Below, piece by piece: positions 13,392 to 20,549 of a stretch of DNA of 22,877 bases. The notes under the pieces were generated by a model, which was given only the letters and a program-made list of their open reading frames with translations, made no database searches and had not been told where the DNA came from. How positions within the stretch are numbered: the first letter of the stretch is position 1; each line of letters starts with the position of its first letter. The stretch is from assembly GCA_016280685.1 (NCBI GenBank), contig JAEEHE010000065.1:1-22877 (forward strand), written 5' to 3'. This stretch comes from Caryophanales bacterium (lineage in GTDB: Bacteria > Bacillota_I > Bacilli_A > RFN20 > CAG-826). Position numbers and translations under genes: made by a program.

Positions 13392-15167
13392 ATGAAAACA
13401 AAATTATTTATTTTGCCCCTCGTGGCCTTACTGATGATTGGATGTAAGAATAAACAATCCAAACCTTCTTCAATCGTTGAATCATCTGATAGCGTTAGTG
13501 AAAGCGAAGTTATTTCTAGTGACACTAGCGAATCAAGTGATGTTTCTTCTAGTGAAAGCGAAGAGCCTATCAGTTATGGCTACAACCATTACAATAGCTA
13601 TTATGGTAATTTGAAATGGGAAGATGGCGAAGACCTCAAACAAAAACTTCACGATATTATCCGCACTGGTTTTAATTCTTTGAATTATAATAGCCCAAAC
13701 TGGGAAACTAATACTATTGCTGATCATACTTTTGATGATTTTGAATATCTCGATGTTATTTATAGTGAAGATAGAGTTTTAGGTAGCGCAACTAATAAAC
13801 TTTGGCAAAGAGAACATGCTTTTCCCGCTTCTTTAATGACCGGTTCTTTAACGCAAGAAGCAGTGAAGAACTTAGGTAGAGCAACTGATTTCCATAATCT
13901 ATTTGCTTCCGCTGCTTCTGCTAATTCATCGCGTGGAAATAAGAACTATGGTTATGCGGATAAAGAAGCCGCTTTTTATCAAGATAGAACTACAAATAAT
14001 GGTTTAGATGGATATAGTTTTGACGAAAAAACTTTCGAACCAGGTGATATAGATAAAGGCCGCGTTGCTAGAGCGATTTTCTATATGTGTACTATGTACA
14101 AAGATGATGAAGTTGATACGATTAACAACATCACCATGAAAGGCTTAAAAGTTCAAGAAGAAGATGTTGCTTACCCATCTCAAGGTATTGGCTATGATGC
14201 GTTCGCGATTGGACATGCTTCCGATTTATTAACTTGGGCGGATACATTTGATGTTGATTATTTAGAAATGCAACATAATGATTCTGTCTATTCCCATCCT
14301 TATAGCAAGAGCGGATTAGCGCAGAATAATCGTAACCCTTATGTCGATTATCCCGAATTAGTGGATTACGTCTTTGGTGATAAAGCCGATGAAAGTGGCG
14401 ATTTACAATATTTAAAGCCTTCTTCAGTGGCTTTGGAATTAGAACAAAGTGGTGTCCATCATTACGCGATTCAAGAAGCCAAACGCAACTACAATTATGG
14501 AGAAAGTCTTTCTTTTGAAGATTTAACTGTCACCGGTGTTGGCTATGATTTTGCTTTAGTCTCTTATCAAGGAGAATATGAACACTCTTTAGAGGGCCAT
14601 ACATTTTCAGAAGATGATGGAAAAGAAATTGAAGCAACTATTACCGTTGAAGAACAAACTATCAAATATGTCATCGAATTAGATAGTATGGAAAACTGCA
14701 ATCATTATATTCCTTTAAATAAAGGAACGATTGATAGGAGCGTTGCTAAGATTGGAGTGGATCAATCAGTAACTTATGGTAATGTTAATTTCACTATTAA
14801 TATCACTGCCTTACATACCGATAGACAATGGACTTTAACCAATATTGGCACTGGTGGATTTACTATGGGTAGCAAGGATAATAACACAACTGGAAATCCT
14901 GTGAAAAAAGTTGTTCTAACCACGGTTAACGAATTCAATGTCGATGAGATTTATATCCGCGCCAAAGTCAACAATAACAGCAGTAGTTACAATTTAAAAA
15001 TTCTTGTTGGCACAACTGAAGTTTATTCAGGAAAAGTCAATGATAGTACCAACTGGAATACATTCGGTGGAGGAATTAATCCTTTAACCGGAAAAATATC
15101 GTACGTTTTTGAGGGAGAAAGCGCTTTGTGCTTACTCTCTTTAGCGTTTAACGAAGTTACAGATTAA
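13392..15167 (+). CDS. Lipoprotein endonuclease I with Ser-rich linker and C-terminal beta domains
   Basis: A surface-anchored nuclease of the endonuclease I (EndA/Vvn/Bsn, His-Me finger) family, probably degrading extracellular DNA or RNA. The signal peptide ends in a lipobox (LLMIGC, C18 in this numbering). A Ser/Glu-rich linker spans about 24-58. Catalytic landmarks are W-Q-R-E-H142-A-F-P, GRATDFHNLFASAASANSSRGN (162-183), GRVARAIFYM (223-232) and NRNPYVDYPELVDYVF (313-328). An Ig-like beta domain follows (about 345-430, with NYNYGESLSFEDLTVTGVGYDF), then a C-terminal beta-sandwich ending CLLSLAFNEVTD. The ATG at 13392 is chosen over 13386 because AGG lies 7 nt upstream. LspA, encoded 3 kb downstream, would process it. 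Nutrient (nucleotide) scavenging is the likely role. Confidence 0.9.
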   Translation: MKTKLFILPLVALLMIGCKNKQSKPSSIVESSDSVSESEVISSDTSESSDVSSSESEEPISYGYNHYNSYYGNLKWEDGEDLKQKLHDIIRTGFNSLNYNSPNWETNTIADHTFDDFEYLDVIYSEDRVLGSATNKLWQREHAFPASLMTGSLTQEAVKNLGRATDFHNLFASAASANSSRGNKNYGYADKEAAFYQDRTTNNGLDGYSFDEKTFEPGDIDKGRVARAIFYMCTMYKDDEVDTINNITMKGLKVQEEDVAYPSQGIGYDAFAIGHASDLLTWADTFDVDYLEMQHNDSVYSHPYSKSGLAQNNRNPYVDYPELVDYVFGDKADESGDLQYLKPSSVALELEQSGVHHYAIQEAKRNYNYGESLSFEDLTVTGVGYDFALVSYQGEYEHSLEGHTFSEDDGKEIEATITVEEQTIKYVIELDSMENCNHYIPLNKGTIDRSVAKIGVDQSVTYGNVNFTINITALHTDRQWTLTNIGTGGFTMGSKDNNTTGNPVKKVVLTTVNEFNVDEIYIRAKVNNNSSSYNLKILVGTTEVYSGKVNDSTNWNTFGGGINPLTGKISYVFEGESALCLLSLAFNEVTD

Positions 15168-15173
15168 TATAAT
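15168..15173 (+). promoter_or_regulatory. -10 box of the ileS unit
   Basis: TATAAT starts immediately after the nuclease stop codon. The predicted start near 15180 gives a 15-nt leader carrying AGGAG (15181-15185), 9 nt from the ATG. No good -35 box is seen. There is no room for a T-box. Confidence 0.5.
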
Positions 15174-15194
15174 ATATTAAAGGAGTTATGCTTT

Positions 15195-17957
15195 ATGGAT
15201 TATAAAAGCACATTATTAATGACAAAGAGCAATTTTGAGATGAGAGGTAATCTCAATCAAAAAGAGCCTGTTTTAGTCGAGAAATGGAAAGCTGAAAAAC
15301 TATACGAGGAAATGAATTTAAATCGTAAAGACGCGAAAGAATTCGTTTTACATGATGGTCCTCCATATGCCAATGGTGATATGCACTGCGGCCATATGCT
15401 CAATCGTGTTTTGAAGGATTTTGTCGTTCGTTATAAAAACATGCAAGGCTATAAAACCCCGTTTGTTTTCGGTTGGGATACGCATGGTTTACCAATTGAA
15501 AACCAAGTGACTAAATCTGGTGTTAATAGAAAAACAACACCGATTAGTGAATTCCGTAAGAAATGCGAAGAATATGCCTACACACAAGTGGCGAGACAAA
15601 AAGAGCAAATTAGAAGACTCGGCTTAGTTGGTGATTTTGATAATCCATATATCACTCTTAAAAAAGAATACGAAGCTCATCAAATCGAGATCTTCGCCAA
15701 GATGGCTTTAAGAGGTCTCATTTACAAAGGTTTAAAACCGGTTTATTGGTCACCGAGTAGTGAATCCGCTTTAGCGGAAGCTGAAATCGAATATAAAGAT
15801 GTCACTAGCCATTCTATCTATGTGGCATTCCCGGTAAGAGATGGTAAAGGTGTTGTTGATAATGACGCTCGTTTAGTCATCTGGACAACGACTCCTTGGA
15901 CATTACCTGCTAACTTAGCGATTTCCGCTCATCCTGACTTTGTTTACGGGGAATATGATACGAATAAAGGAAAACTAGTTTTCCTCCAAGAATTCGCGGA
16001 AAAATTAACACAAGAATTAGATTTAGGGGAAATTAAACTTTTAAAAACTATTAAAGGTAGCGATTTAGAATTCGTTATTTGTAAACACCCATTCTATGAC
16101 CGTGATTCTTTAGTGATTGTCGGCACTCATGTCACTAATGATGCCGGTACTGGTTTAGTTCATACCGCCCCAGGACATGGTGTAGAGGACTATCAAGTCT
16201 GTTTGAAATATCCCGGAAGAGGATTAGAACCTTATTGCCCAGTTGATGAACATGGCTATATGATGCCTGGAACCGGTGAAGGAATCGAAGGTCTTTTCTA
16301 TGAAAAGGCTAATGATGCCGTCTTAGAAATTATCACCAATAATGGTGCTTTATTGAAACACTCCACATTCGTTCACTCTTACCCACATGACTGGAGAACT
16401 GGTAAACCATTAATCTTTAGAGCCACCAATCAATGGTTCTGCTCCATTGAACCAATTAGAGAAGAAACCTTACAGATTATTCATGAGACCAAATGGTATC
16501 CTGCTTGGGGTGAAACTAGAATGGTCAACATGATTAAAGACCGTGCGGACTGGTGTATTTCCCGTCAAAGAGCGTGGGGTGTTCCAATTCCTATTTTCTA
16601 TGCGGAAGATGATACACCGATTATCGATGAAAAAATCTTTAAACATGTCGCTAATTTGTTTAGAGAATATGGTAGCAATATCTGGTATGAAAAGACCGCG
16701 AAAGAATTATTACCGGAAGGATATAAGAACCCTCATTCACCTAATGGTGAATTCACTAAAGAAAACGACATCATGGATGTCTGGTTCGATAGTGGTTCTT
16801 CCTGGTCTGGTGTCTTGCAAGAAAGAGGCATCAAATATCCCAGCGATTTATATTTAGAAGGCAGTGACCAATATCGTGGTTGGTTTAACGCTTCCTTAAT
16901 TTTAAGTGTTGCCACTGAAGGCAAAGCTCCTTGGAATACCGTTGTGAGCCATGGTTGGGTTTTAGATGAACATGGTGAACAAATGCATAAATCCAAAGGC
17001 AATGGTGTTGATCCGATCAAGATTGCTAATGTCTACGGTGCGGATATCTTAAGACTTTGGGTCGCCAGTGTCGATTATCAACAAGATGTGAGAATCGGTG
17101 ATAACCTCATCAAACAAATCGCTGATCAATATCGTAAGATTAGAAACACCCTTAAATTTATCTCTTGGGCTATCGCTGACTTTGATCCACAAAAATCAGC
17201 GACCAGTTTTGAAAAAGTCGATTTATTCATATTAAATAAATTAGATGAACTCACTAACCTCGTCATTGAAAGCTTTGATAAATATGATTTTAGTAGCGCA
17301 ATCAGTGCAATAATGACTTATATGTCCGCGGACTTATCTTCTTTCTATCTCGATATCAATAAAGATGTCCTCTATTGTGAAGCCAAAGAGAGCAAGAGAA
17401 GATTACAAGTGCAAACAGCTTTATATCGTATTGGAGAAACATTGTTAAGATTATTAAATCCAATTCTTCCATTTACAATGGATGAATTAAATAATAACTT
17501 GCCAGGCAAGAGGGAAAAGAATGTTCAATTCTTGAATTATCCAAAACACAAAGATTTAGGCAAGAAAGAAGAACAACTCGATAAAGAATATGAAATGTTC
17601 AAGACTTTAAGAAGCGATGTCTTAAAGACCTTAGAAGAAGCGAGAAATAATAAGATTATCGGTTCTAGCCAAGAAGCGAAAGTCGAATTAGAGATTATCG
17701 ATAATAAAGAGCAATATTCTTCTTTAATAGAAGAAATCGGATTAAAAGGCTTAGCGAATGCCTTATTAGTGAGCGAAGTGGCATTAAAAGATAATTTAGA
17801 TGTCACCCCATCCTTAGTGTGCAAAGCAAATGTCTTCCATCATTCTGGACATTTCTGTGAGAGATGCTGGAATTATGAAGATGATGCGATTAAACAAGAA
17901 GATGGCACTTATTTATGCAGACGCTGTCAGAAAGTCGTAGGTGATTTACATGAATAA
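15195..17957 (+). CDS. ileS: Isoleucyl-tRNA synthetase (type 1)
   Basis: Charges tRNA-Ile and hydrolyses mischarged valine. The 920 residues are full-length. The class I signature is H64-C-G-H67 in DGPPYANGDMHCGH, a variant of HIGH. It is followed by FGWDTHGLPIE, and by the CP1 editing domain with WTTTPWTLPANLA and GTGLVHTAPGHGVEDY. DWCISRQRAWGVPIP and the KMSKS-loop equivalent Q596-M-H-K-S-K-G-N603 come next. A C-terminal zinc site C888-x2-C891...C908-x2-C911 places it with bacterial type 1 enzymes, which are generally mupirocin-sensitive. The start follows AGGAG. lspA begins inside or just before the end of this gene, so ileS-lspA-rluD form one unit. Confidence 0.98.
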   Translation: MDYKSTLLMTKSNFEMRGNLNQKEPVLVEKWKAEKLYEEMNLNRKDAKEFVLHDGPPYANGDMHCGHMLNRVLKDFVVRYKNMQGYKTPFVFGWDTHGLPIENQVTKSGVNRKTTPISEFRKKCEEYAYTQVARQKEQIRRLGLVGDFDNPYITLKKEYEAHQIEIFAKMALRGLIYKGLKPVYWSPSSESALAEAEIEYKDVTSHSIYVAFPVRDGKGVVDNDARLVIWTTTPWTLPANLAISAHPDFVYGEYDTNKGKLVFLQEFAEKLTQELDLGEIKLLKTIKGSDLEFVICKHPFYDRDSLVIVGTHVTNDAGTGLVHTAPGHGVEDYQVCLKYPGRGLEPYCPVDEHGYMMPGTGEGIEGLFYEKANDAVLEIITNNGALLKHSTFVHSYPHDWRTGKPLIFRATNQWFCSIEPIREETLQIIHETKWYPAWGETRMVNMIKDRADWCISRQRAWGVPIPIFYAEDDTPIIDEKIFKHVANLFREYGSNIWYEKTAKELLPEGYKNPHSPNGEFTKENDIMDVWFDSGSSWSGVLQERGIKYPSDLYLEGSDQYRGWFNASLILSVATEGKAPWNTVVSHGWVLDEHGEQMHKSKGNGVDPIKIANVYGADILRLWVASVDYQQDVRIGDNLIKQIADQYRKIRNTLKFISWAIADFDPQKSATSFEKVDLFILNKLDELTNLVIESFDKYDFSSAISAIMTYMSADLSSFYLDINKDVLYCEAKESKRRLQVQTALYRIGETLLRLLNPILPFTMDELNNNLPGKREKNVQFLNYPKHKDLGKKEEQLDKEYEMFKTLRSDVLKTLEEARNNKIIGSSQEAKVELEIIDNKEQYSSLIEEIGLKGLANALLVSEVALKDNLDVTPSLVCKANVFHHSGHFCERCWNYEDDAIKQEDGTYLCRRCQKVVGDLHE

Positions 17958-18645
17958 TGAATCAATCGGAAACAAAATAGTCAAATGGTTGAAATGGTTC
18001 TTCTTTTCCTATATTTGGTTAGGAGTGCTTTTCTTTGTCATCGACTTAGTGACTAAATTAGTCATCGTCAATCATTTTAAAACCCCAGATGCTGACCCAG
18101 TCGTGTTAATTCCTGGCTTTTTAAGAATTAGTTACGTAGTAAACACTCACGCAGCGATGGGTTTAGGTTTTGATCAACCATTAGTCAACCGTATTGTCTA
18201 CTGTATCGTTGCCTTTATCGGTTTAGGTTTAATTTTAGGTTTCTATATTTGGAAATTTAAAAAGATTAACGCTTTAACTAAAGCTTGCTTAATGCTTATG
18301 GCCGTTGGTGCTTTAGGTAATTTAATTGATAGATTATTCTATACACCCGCTTTCTTAGGTTATGAATTCAATGGTGTTGTTGACTGGATTGATTTCTATT
18401 TCAATTACGACATCTGGAGATTTGTCTTCAATATCGCGGATAGCTGCGTTGTTGTCGGCACGATTATCCTCATCGTTTATCTTATTGTCGACGAGATTAA
18501 AGACTTTAGAAAGAGAAGAAAAGAAGAGGTTAAAAACTCTCAAGGCAAAGTCCTCTCTAAAGAAGAACAAGCTCGCTTAGAGGAAGAAAAGAAAGAAGAA
18601 ACCTTAAAAGCGGAAGAAAATAAGGCGGAAATCAAAGAGGATTAA
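17950..18645 (+). CDS. lspA: Lipoprotein signal peptidase (signal peptidase II) with charged C-terminal tail
   Basis: Membrane aspartyl protease that cleaves prolipoprotein signal peptides after lipidation. The 231 residues have four membrane helices and the family motifs D32-LVTK, N65-THAAMG (the usual NxGAAFG strand), GNLIDR with catalytic D127, and VVDWIDF. The second catalytic aspartate is D164 in FNIADS. Residues from about 183 on form an unusual, highly charged Lys/Glu tail of about 48 residues, making the protein longer than the usual 150-170. The ATG at 17950 (preceded by AGGTGAT) is preferred to a GTG at 17941; both overlap the ileS end. The stop overlaps the next start (TAATG). The window encodes a likely client, the endonuclease lipoprotein. 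Confidence 0.95.
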   Translation: MNNESIGNKIVKWLKWFFFSYIWLGVLFFVIDLVTKLVIVNHFKTPDADPVVLIPGFLRISYVVNTHAAMGLGFDQPLVNRIVYCIVAFIGLGLILGFYIWKFKKINALTKACLMLMAVGALGNLIDRLFYTPAFLGYEFNGVVDWIDFYFNYDIWRFVFNIADSCVVVGTIILIVYLIVDEIKDFRKRRKEEVKNSQGKVLSKEEQARLEEEKKEETLKAEENKAEIKED

Positions 18646-19550
18646 TGAAAAAGTTCATTATCAATGAATCTCAAAATAATATGCGATTAGATAAAGCTCT
18701 AGTCGCTTTTCTAAATGATAAATCCCGTTCCTATGTTTCTAAATTAATAGATGAGGGAAATTGCTTTGTGAACGGGAAAGTCGCTAAAGCATCACTTAAG
18801 GTTAATGTGGGTGATGAAATTACCATTGATATCCCAGAAGATAAGCCTCTTGATGTCGCTAGTGAAGATATTCCTTTAAACATCATTTATGAAGATGAAG
18901 ATATCTTAATTATCGATAAACCACAAGGGATGGTGGTTCATCCTTCTAATGGCCATTGGGAACATACTTTAGTGAACGCTATTTTACATCACTGTCATGA
19001 TTTAAGTGGCATTAATGGTGTGATTAGACCTGGTATTGTTCATCGTATCGATAAAGATACATCTGGCTTAATTTGCGTAGCAAAAAACGATGTCGCTCAC
19101 AACTTTTTAGCGGAGCAATTAAAAACCCATCAAATGAGCCGTACCTATATCGCTTTAGTAAGAGGCGTCATCAAAGAGAATCACGGAACGATTAATATGC
19201 CGATTGGTCGCGATAGCCATAACCGTCAAAAGATGGCGGTCACCCGTAATAATTCTAAAGAAGCCATTACTAATTTTGATGTAATCAAAAGATATAGTGA
19301 TAACACTTTAATTCAATGCCATTTGGTGACAGGAAGAACTCATCAGATTAGAGTCCATCTTTCTTATATTGGTTATCCTGTTGAAGGCGATCCATTATAT
19401 GGGGGAAGAAGCTATAAAAAGCTCTATAGTGGTGGCCAATTATTGACAGCGGTAAAATTAAAACTTATTCACCCGAGAAGTAAAAAAGAAATGGAGTTTG
19501 AAACCAAACTCCCTGATTATTTCCAAGATATTATTGATAAATTACAATAA
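18645..19550 (+). CDS. rluD: RluA/RluD-family RNA pseudouridine synthase
   Basis: Isomerises uridines to pseudouridine in large-subunit rRNA or another RNA. The 301 residues comprise an N-terminal S4 RNA-binding domain (about 12-60, MRLDKALVAFLNDKSRSYVSKLIDEGNCFVNGK). The catalytic domain follows, with IIDKPQGMVVHPSNGH (89-104) and the active-site motif HRIDKDTSGL (133-142) in which D136 is the predicted nucleophile. TGRTHQIRVHLSYIGYPVEGDPLYGG lies near the C-terminus. lspA-rluD adjacency is common in Bacillota. The ATG overlaps the lspA stop by 1 nt. Its last 9 nt overlap the convergent RNase HIII gene. The bases 19482-19512 appear to double as that gene's terminator. The exact RluA/C/D target is not resolvable. 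Confidence 0.93.
   Translation: MKKFIINESQNNMRLDKALVAFLNDKSRSYVSKLIDEGNCFVNGKVAKASLKVNVGDEITIDIPEDKPLDVASEDIPLNIIYEDEDILIIDKPQGMVVHPSNGHWEHTLVNAILHHCHDLSGINGVIRPGIVHRIDKDTSGLICVAKNDVAHNFLAEQLKTHQMSRTYIALVRGVIKENHGTINMPIGRDSHNRQKMAVTRNNSKEAITNFDVIKRYSDNTLIQCHLVTGRTHQIRVHLSYIGYPVEGDPLYGGRSYKKLYSGGQLLTAVKLKLIHPRSKKEMEFETKLPDYFQDIIDKLQ
19482..19512 (-). terminator. Rho-independent terminator of rnhC, inside the rluD coding end
   Basis: On the minus strand GGAGTTT (19512-19506) pairs with AAACTCC (19499-19493) around a 6-nt loop. It is followed by ATTTCTTTTTTA, a slightly offset T tract. It starts about 30 nt past the rnhC stop and lies in codons for E-F-E-T-K-L-P of the pseudouridine synthase. 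Confidence 0.7.
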
Positions 19551-20459
19551 TGATTCTAAGACTTCGCGATAATTAGCGAAGTTTTTCTTTGCGATATTTT
19601 CGAATTCTTTTTCGCCGTATTTTTTAATAAATTTCTTAGCGAATTCCGTGACTTTATTAGAAGCACCGAAGGGGAATTCCATACCGTATTTTTCTGATAA
19701 TTTTTCCATCTCTAATAAATAGGCATAACGAGCGATAACGCTGGCGAGAGCGACAGAGGGGAAGTAGGATTCACCTTTGGTTCTAAAGACAATGTCTTTA
19801 ACTTGCTCTTCTTTTTCATCATTGAGATATTTGTAATAAGTATCTTCATTAACAAATTGGTCGACGAATATATTTAAGACATGAGGATGTTCTTTATGCA
19901 TATTAAGCAAAGCGCGATTATGCATCTTGGCTTTCATAGAATTGAGGTTTTCACCTTTGGTGAGCATCTCATTATATTTTTTGTTGTTAAGAGTTAATCT
20001 TGAGAATTTAAATTCTTTCGCTAAAGTGGGACCGATTTCTAAAATCTGTTTATCACTCATCTTTTTAGAATCGTGAATTCCTAATTCCATAAGGCGTTTA
20101 ATGTCGTTATGAGAGACATAGGCCGCAACGACAATCATCGGGCCTAAGAAATCTCCGACACCGACTTCATCGCTTCCAATTTGGTCATCGAAGAATAACC
20201 ATTGTTCTTTAACTTTTTCTTTAGTTTCTTTGACGGTGATATTAGGATCCCAAATCTGCGCTTCTAATAGGGCGTCTTCACCATTAAAAGTTACTTTCTT
20301 ATTGGCTTTTTTAGAATCGTAAGCAGTGATGATGATATGATTCTTATCGGCTTGGAAAAAGATATATTCACCTTTATTATCGACGATAAAGTCTGCGTAA
20401 TAATTACGCATCTCTTCTAATTTCTCTTTGGTAGTAGTAATCGTGACACTTTGTTTCAT
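19542..20459 (-). CDS. rnhC: Ribonuclease HIII
   Basis: Degrades the RNA strand of RNA-DNA hybrids (R-loops, primers). The 305 residues contain the N-terminal TBP-like substrate-binding domain (about 1-85) typical of RNase HIII. The catalytic domain follows with IGSDEVGVGDFLGP. The acidic residues D97, E98, D200 (IFVDQF) and E230 (TKGESYFPSVALASVIAR) fit the DEDE site, and GIHDSKKMSD (127-136) is also conserved. The start at 20459 agrees with an extended -10 box just upstream, which would give a nearly leaderless message without a Shine-Dalgarno site. It is divergent from mutS2 and convergent with rluD, overlapping it by 9 nt. The rluD terminator is embedded in its last codons. Confidence 0.96.
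   Translation of the reverse strand: MKQSVTITTTKEKLEEMRNYYADFIVDNKGEYIFFQADKNHIIITAYDSKKANKKVTFNGEDALLEAQIWDPNITVKETKEKVKEQWLFFDDQIGSDEVGVGDFLGPMIVVAAYVSHNDIKRLMELGIHDSKKMSDKQILEIGPTLAKEFKFSRLTLNNKKYNEMLTKGENLNSMKAKMHNRALLNMHKEHPHVLNIFVDQFVNEDTYYKYLNDEKEEQVKDIVFRTKGESYFPSVALASVIARYAYLLEMEKLSEKYGMEFPFGASNKVTEFAKKFIKKYGEKEFENIAKKNFANYREVLESLL
19561..19590 (+). terminator. Rho-independent terminator of ileS-lspA-rluD, inside the rnhC coding end
   Basis: ACTTCGC (19561-19567) pairs with GCGAAGT (19576-19582) around an 8-nt loop and is followed by TTTTCTTT. It begins 10 nt after the rluD stop and lies within codons N-F-A-N-Y-R-E-V of the convergent rnhC. Confidence 0.8.
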
Positions 20460-20466
20460 CTTGATT

Positions 20467-20484
20467 ATTTTAGCATAAATTATA
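20467..20484 (-). promoter_or_regulatory. Promoter elements of rnhC
   Basis: On the minus strand there are a TATAAT (20484-20479) and, further on, an extended -10, TG-C-TAAAAT (20475-20467). The second predicts a start at 20460, one base before the ATG. The first would leave a 13-nt leader. Neither leader carries a Shine-Dalgarno site, and no -35 box is clear. Confidence 0.5.
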
Positions 20485-20534
20485 GTGATTAATCTTTATA
20501 AAGATTGTTTTTTATAAAAACTTTGGCACACCTA

Positions 20535-20543
20535 TGATATGAT
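20535..20543 (+). promoter_or_regulatory. Extended -10 box of mutS2, leaderless arrangement
   Basis: TGATATGAT has the extended TG motif followed by TATGAT (20538-20543). The box ends 6 nt before the ATG at 20550, so the expected start is the A of the start codon. No Shine-Dalgarno sequence or clear -35 is present. Confidence 0.55.
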
Positions 20544-20549
20544 TTACTT

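Noticed and set aside
15168..15194. T-box upstream of ileS
   Set aside because: Only 27 nt separate the preceding stop codon from the ileS ATG, too little for any riboswitch.
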